64,000 nt of DNA from Corbicula japonica. Lineage: Eukaryota > Mollusca > Bivalvia > Venerida > Cyrenidae. The DNA is taken from contig JAZAYU010000062.1 of NCBI GenBank assembly GCA_038501625.1, positions 1,054,001-1,118,000 of the forward strand, given 5' to 3'. Shown here piece by piece: positions 56,301 to 62,300 of the stretch. The position numbers and the translations under genes are program-made. How positions within the stretch are numbered: position 1 is the first letter of the stretch; every line of letters begins with the position of its first letter. The notes under the pieces were generated by a model. It was not told the origin of the DNA. It saw nothing but the letters and a program-made list of their open reading frames with translations, and did not search any database.

Positions 56301-59300
56301 ACAGATTAATTATTTGACATATAGTCACCAGACTTAATCTTTTGATTGCTTATTGTCATTTCTTCTAATAACTTAGGCTTCTCATCATTAACTAAATGGT
56401 TGGATCTGCTGTCATCATTTATTCAAATGGAAGAACGTTTTTCTTAGTAGATACTTCGCCATGAAAGAATACAGGCATATATGCCTTGCTTAATGGTGCT
56501 CTTCTAGCTTTTCATTTCTCCCTCAATAATTTTATGTTGATACTTATATAACATACAACAAAGGAAATCAGAGAAAATTTATTTTTTAGGTACTGGTTTC
56601 ATGGTGAACTCAACACTTCTTATACAAACCTTGATGGCACACCAGTGTTGATCAGCGACGGTCCCTCAGTCACAACCAGACATGGCGGTTTCTTTGTTGA
56701 AAGAAGGGTTAATGAGATATTTAACTACTCCATGGATTACAAAGGCCCTGACACTGAAAAGGTCTATGCCATACTGTTTGATTGGGAAGCAGCGACCCAT
56801 CATGAACCATTGTGGCATGTGCATTCATTCACAAACACTTCCTTAATGCCATTCATTAACCATAGATATGAAGGTAATTATATGTTTTTCTTGGCTCACC
56901 TCCTGCAGGTCATACTTATGGGTGTGGATTGGACTCCAAGTGCAATTCCCTATCTCCTTTGAACTGGCTGCTTTATACCATAAGTACACACATTGAATTG
57001 ATCATCCTCATCTAATATGGGTAATGTTTGGTAATTAACTTAACTTTATTTAATCTGAGTGTGAAATGGTGATTTTGAGAAATTAATAAACTGAATAGCA
57101 GACATGATAGATTCTTATCAATTTGTAGTTATATAAAAGCAGATCTGGGTGTACACTGTCAACAAACACAGTTTTTCATCAGTTCCTGCACAGTAAAAGG
57201 TTCATGTTACAACATTTACCCATTTTGTTTAGTATTAAGGAATTAGGTAATGAAAAAGTGATGCAACATTGATATACATCTTGCGTTATTGCTCAAATAC
57301 TGGTACTACATTGGCTTTCAACATTTCTTTCAGAGGCCTTTTACTACGAGTCAGGGCACATAAAGCATTCCATGGACTTTGAGCACTCCATGTTGGATTT
57401 CCAAATTGCGTTGGATTTAAATTTGGTCGAAGAAGGATTTATTATCAAACAAAATGGCTCTGTCTCAGTTGAGGTTAAGAAAAGCTTTATATTAACCCTT
57501 TCCTCCATATATACACATTTTTACGCATGTGCAACCAGTGTAGATCCAGATCAGCCAGCACATCCGTGCCATCTGTTCAGGATCTGCACTTATTATCCCC
57601 CCGCCAAAGGTGAGGGGGATATTAGAAATGCCCTTCGTCCGTGCGTCCGTCCGTCCGAAACAATTTTGTCCGGAGCATAAGTCCAAAACTACTAGAGGGA
57701 TTTTATTCAAACTTCATACACTGACAGAGCACATTGGTAGGTAGTGCAGTGTGCAAGAACAATAACTCTACTTTGCCTATTTTTAGAGTTATTCCTCTTT
57801 ATCATATTTACTTAATAAATTTTGTCCGGAGCATAACTCCAAAACTACTTTAGGGATTTTATTCAAATTTCATATACTGACAGAGCACATTGGTAGGTAG
57901 TGCAGTGTGCAAGAACAATAACTCTATCTTGCCTATTTTTAGAGTTATTCCTCTTTATCATATTTACTTGATAAATTTTGTCCGGAGCATAACTCCAAAA
58001 CAACTAGAGGGATTTTATTCAAACTTCATACACTGACAGAGCACATTGGTAGGTAGTGCAGTGTGCAAGTCCAATAACTCTACCTTGCCTATTTTTAGAC
58101 TTATTCCTCTTTATCAGATTTACTTGATAAATTTTGTCCAGAGCATAACTCCAAAACTACTTGAGGGATTTTATTCAAACTTCATACACTGATGGAGCAC
58201 ATTGGTAGGTAGTGCAGTGTGCAAGAACAATAACTCTACCTTGCCTATTTTTAGAGTTATTCCCCTTTATCAATTTTGCAAACCTCTTCATTGCCTTATT
58301 CTTTTCCCACTTACTTGAAAACTGTACTCAGCATGACCATAACTCTATGGCATTTTAAGGATTTCCTCTCCAGGTAAATTATACAAAAGTACAACCTTCA
58401 GGTAACTTATTTCCGGCAGGGGGATTGACCATGTGTAACATGGCTCTTGTATATTATATAAGTATAAGTATATTATGTGATGTTTAACTTTGCATCAATT
58501 TTAGAAGATGCTGTGGTGAATTGTTGTTCAGTCACATAGAAACACAAACTCCTTGCAGCAGTTACTTCCCCTTTTAGTTACTGTAACCACAGTGACTGCT
58601 ATCACGACCCATTTTTAACAGGATTTTATAATAATTTTTTTTTCCTAACTTTTTTTCCATCGCTATCATGTCACCAGATTTTGATTCTATTTGAGTCTTT
58701 TCTTCTATAATCTTATAATTAAACACTAAAACCAAAACAAAAATATTGAAAATAAATATGGCTGGAAAAGGATAACAAATTTTGTTTCTTGCACTTGTCA
58801 CATGATATTTATCATCATCATGTGGTACGTTACATTACACTCGTGACAGCAGGGATTTGTGATCAAATCGCTGCATTGAAGGATGGTAGAAACATTGATT
58901 TCATGGTTATTTAGGTAACTGTCAAAATTATTGTCTTGAATTGGGGAAATGACATCTGAAATGTTAGCAGCCTCAAGCAACTGTTCAGAATGTCATCCCT
59001 GGCACTAAGAGGCAACAGTTTTGAGTGTTACCCCCCAAAACAATAACCCTTTTCTCCATTTATACACATTTTAATTTGTGTGCGACCATTGTAGATCCAA
59101 ATCAGCCAGCACATCCATGCCATCTGGTCAGGATATTCATTTGTCACTTTTTGGTCAGAAATAACTTAATAAATCAAAATACAAAGAGTGTAGATCATAG
59201 CAAAGATATCCCAGCTGATCTGGATCTACACTGCTTGCCCAGGCAATAAAGGTGTATTGTAAAGGTGTAAAGTGTTAAATAACTTACTTATAATTTATTA

Positions 59301-62300
59301 CCTGATCAAATGTTGATTAAAATTAAAAGTGTGAAGAATTACAAGTAGTTTGCTTTTAGAACTATGTGATTTAACTTTAACATAAACATTTCTAAAAAAA
59401 GGGAATGAACTTAAAAACATGTCAGAAGGAATACAACCAAATGTTAATGGTATATTGTCTGAAAATAAAATGTTAAAATTCTGATGACAGCAGAGCGCAA
59501 GAGTTAATAGTTACTATGGTTAACCAAGCATTAGTTTAGTCTAAGACAAATTGAATGATTTAAATTAAAACAGCAAAAATATTATATTGAAATTTATAGA
59601 TGGCATTAAGTTATAACTCTTAACTCCATATATTGCATATGCAAATAGTGTAGATCCAGATCGGTCAGCACATTCATTTGATCAGGATCTACATAGTCAG
59701 AAATAATCTAATAAATGCAAAAGGAAACAGAGCAGATCCTGATCAGACACCATAGTTATGCCGGCTGATCTGGATCTTCACTGTTCGCTAATACCATAAA
59801 GGTGTATACATGTATATGGAGGAAAGGGATAATATTCTATTATTAGTTTGGCCTTAAATATTTTATGAAATGCACAAATCAAATTTTTTTTTAAAGGTGA
59901 TGGAATCTGAAGCAAATTTCCACTTTGTCAACACGTATCGTGACAGCAAGTTTACCTGCGAGCTGGTTCCCGGTTCCATGCAAGACAAGACCTTGATATA
60001 TACAGCTCAGTACACAGGTACCAAGTCAGCGCTGCTTTCCAGCTTCTTAAAAATGGTAAGGGCTACTTTAAACAAACTTGTTTGCCAAATTCATGGTAGA
60101 TATAATCATCAGGTTTGGTGCTGATTTCTGGTTCCATTAACAACAGGCTTAAAGGTTATAAATCTGAGATTGGAAACCAGTCTCAAATCTCAAGCATCTG
60201 ATTGGCTGAAATGGCGACTGGTGAGATTTGAGACTGGTTTCCATGCTCAGTTTTATAGCCTTGGGCACAGTATTACATGTCTGCAAATTCTAAGACTGAG
60301 ACAGAAAAAAAGAGATGTTTTTTCTGGTTGGCCTTTCAGGTCTTCCATCAAAATTGAAAGAAAATCATGCTTGTCAGTGATTTCCTTTTTATAAAAGACA
60401 TTGCTAAATCAGAAACCAATCAATCATTACAATTAAAGTATAAAAATGGTTAAAATAAAGACAGTATGCATTAAATTTTTAATGGAAATTCTGGTTGACA
60501 GAACAAGCTTAAAGCATTTGTTCTGTTTGGCAACACTGCCATTGTTTCATCAGATTTTATTTGTGAACACATTAAGGCCAATTTTCATCTGATTAACATC
60601 AAATTTACTAAGAATTTGTATTGTGAAATAATTCAAAAAGGGTTGGAGAAAAGTGATCTGCTCACCTTCAGATTCATTAGTATATTTCTGACCAATATAA
60701 TTATAATGTATAATATGCAATCAGTGCAGATCCAGATCAGCTGGCATGGATGTAAAAGCTGATCTGGATCTACACTGGTGGCACATGCTATAAAATGTAT
60801 ATCGGTGGAGTAAAGGATTAATATATTCCTGATATATATAGTCCAGTAAGAATTAATGGTAAATCTAGATATGTAGACTTTACTGCATATTGACCAAGAT
60901 GATTTTTCCTCTGATGTTTATAAAGGATTCCAAAGAGATACCATTATGGGACACACAGATTGCACTAAGGGGAGCCAGCCAGATAGAATTTACAGTAAGC
61001 TGGCATTCAGCCTATGACAGCAAAATGGCTCAGTATCTGAACCAGGGACCAGTTACAAGGGCCATGATGCTGGATGAAATAGGGAACCATTTGCTGGACA
61101 ACCTTGACAAACCATTCGGACAACAAACACTTTTATTTTCTTCACTGGCAAGTATTTTCTTCTTCCAGAATGCACATTTGTGAACACAATTATTAGCATA
61201 CTTGAGTCAGAAACTATATGAAAAACAATTCTGTACATGTATTTTCTGTCAGCTGTTGTCTGTTCATCAACATCTTGTTTGAACCTTTGACACTGTATTT
61301 TCTGTGCTATTTCAGGTCCAGGTTATTTTGCCTTGATGATACATTGGTTCAAGATTGTAAAACTGACCAGTCTCAGCCATTACAGCCAATCAGATGCTTG
61401 AGATTTGAGACTGGTCTACTGATTAATTTTTATGAACTTGGGCCATTAACTTACCAACAAATGCAAAGTTCAAAAGAATATTACAACAGAATTTCTACAC
61501 CAATAACTTATCAATAAAATGACTATTATTAATGAAGATCGGATAGACCATGATGATGAGTGGAGTGCATTTCACAAGAACCATAACTCAGCATGTCTTA
61601 TTATCTCCCTTAGTTCATTTTCTTGCCCAGAAAATGACCTGCTGAATGGATTCACTTCAAACTTGGTTTATAAGCAACTGTTATTGAGTAGAAATTCGTG
61701 GCACAAGAAAAAAATCTCTGTTCTGCAAGTCTTTTGAAAAAGAAAATAGGTAACCAAATTTGTAAAATGGTGGATTTCTATTGTCATGAAGTTTTGAATA
61801 TATCATCTGCTTCAACAAAGCTATTTCTGGCCACAAGAATGATTACTCCTAATTGATATTTTTGTTTTTGCCTTGAAACTGAATGTTGATTATAACTTTG
61901 GAGAGTATTGTTGTCACAAACCACGGTATATATTATCTAAGCAATAAATATAGAGCTTATATAAAAATTAATAACGCTGTGACTTCATTCTTTCGTGGCA
62001 CAACAACAATGAGAAGAAGTTTTTAATCTGGCGGACCTGGTTCAGTCCTTCTTGGAGCAACAGTGTTAACTCTAGATTGACACATTTTGAGTAAACCCTA
62101 TTCTAACAGTTAAAGCCTGAAACTTAATGTTGCTTCTAAATCTGGACTTGTCTTTAACTGTTGTAATAAAACTTTACTTGAAATATATCAGTGTTATCCA
62201 CAAGGCTGTTTCTGAAAAGAAGAATGTTAACTTTTGTTATTCTTTGAGTTATGCCCCTTTCAAAACATTTAAACACATAATCTTATGTTTACTATTGGTA

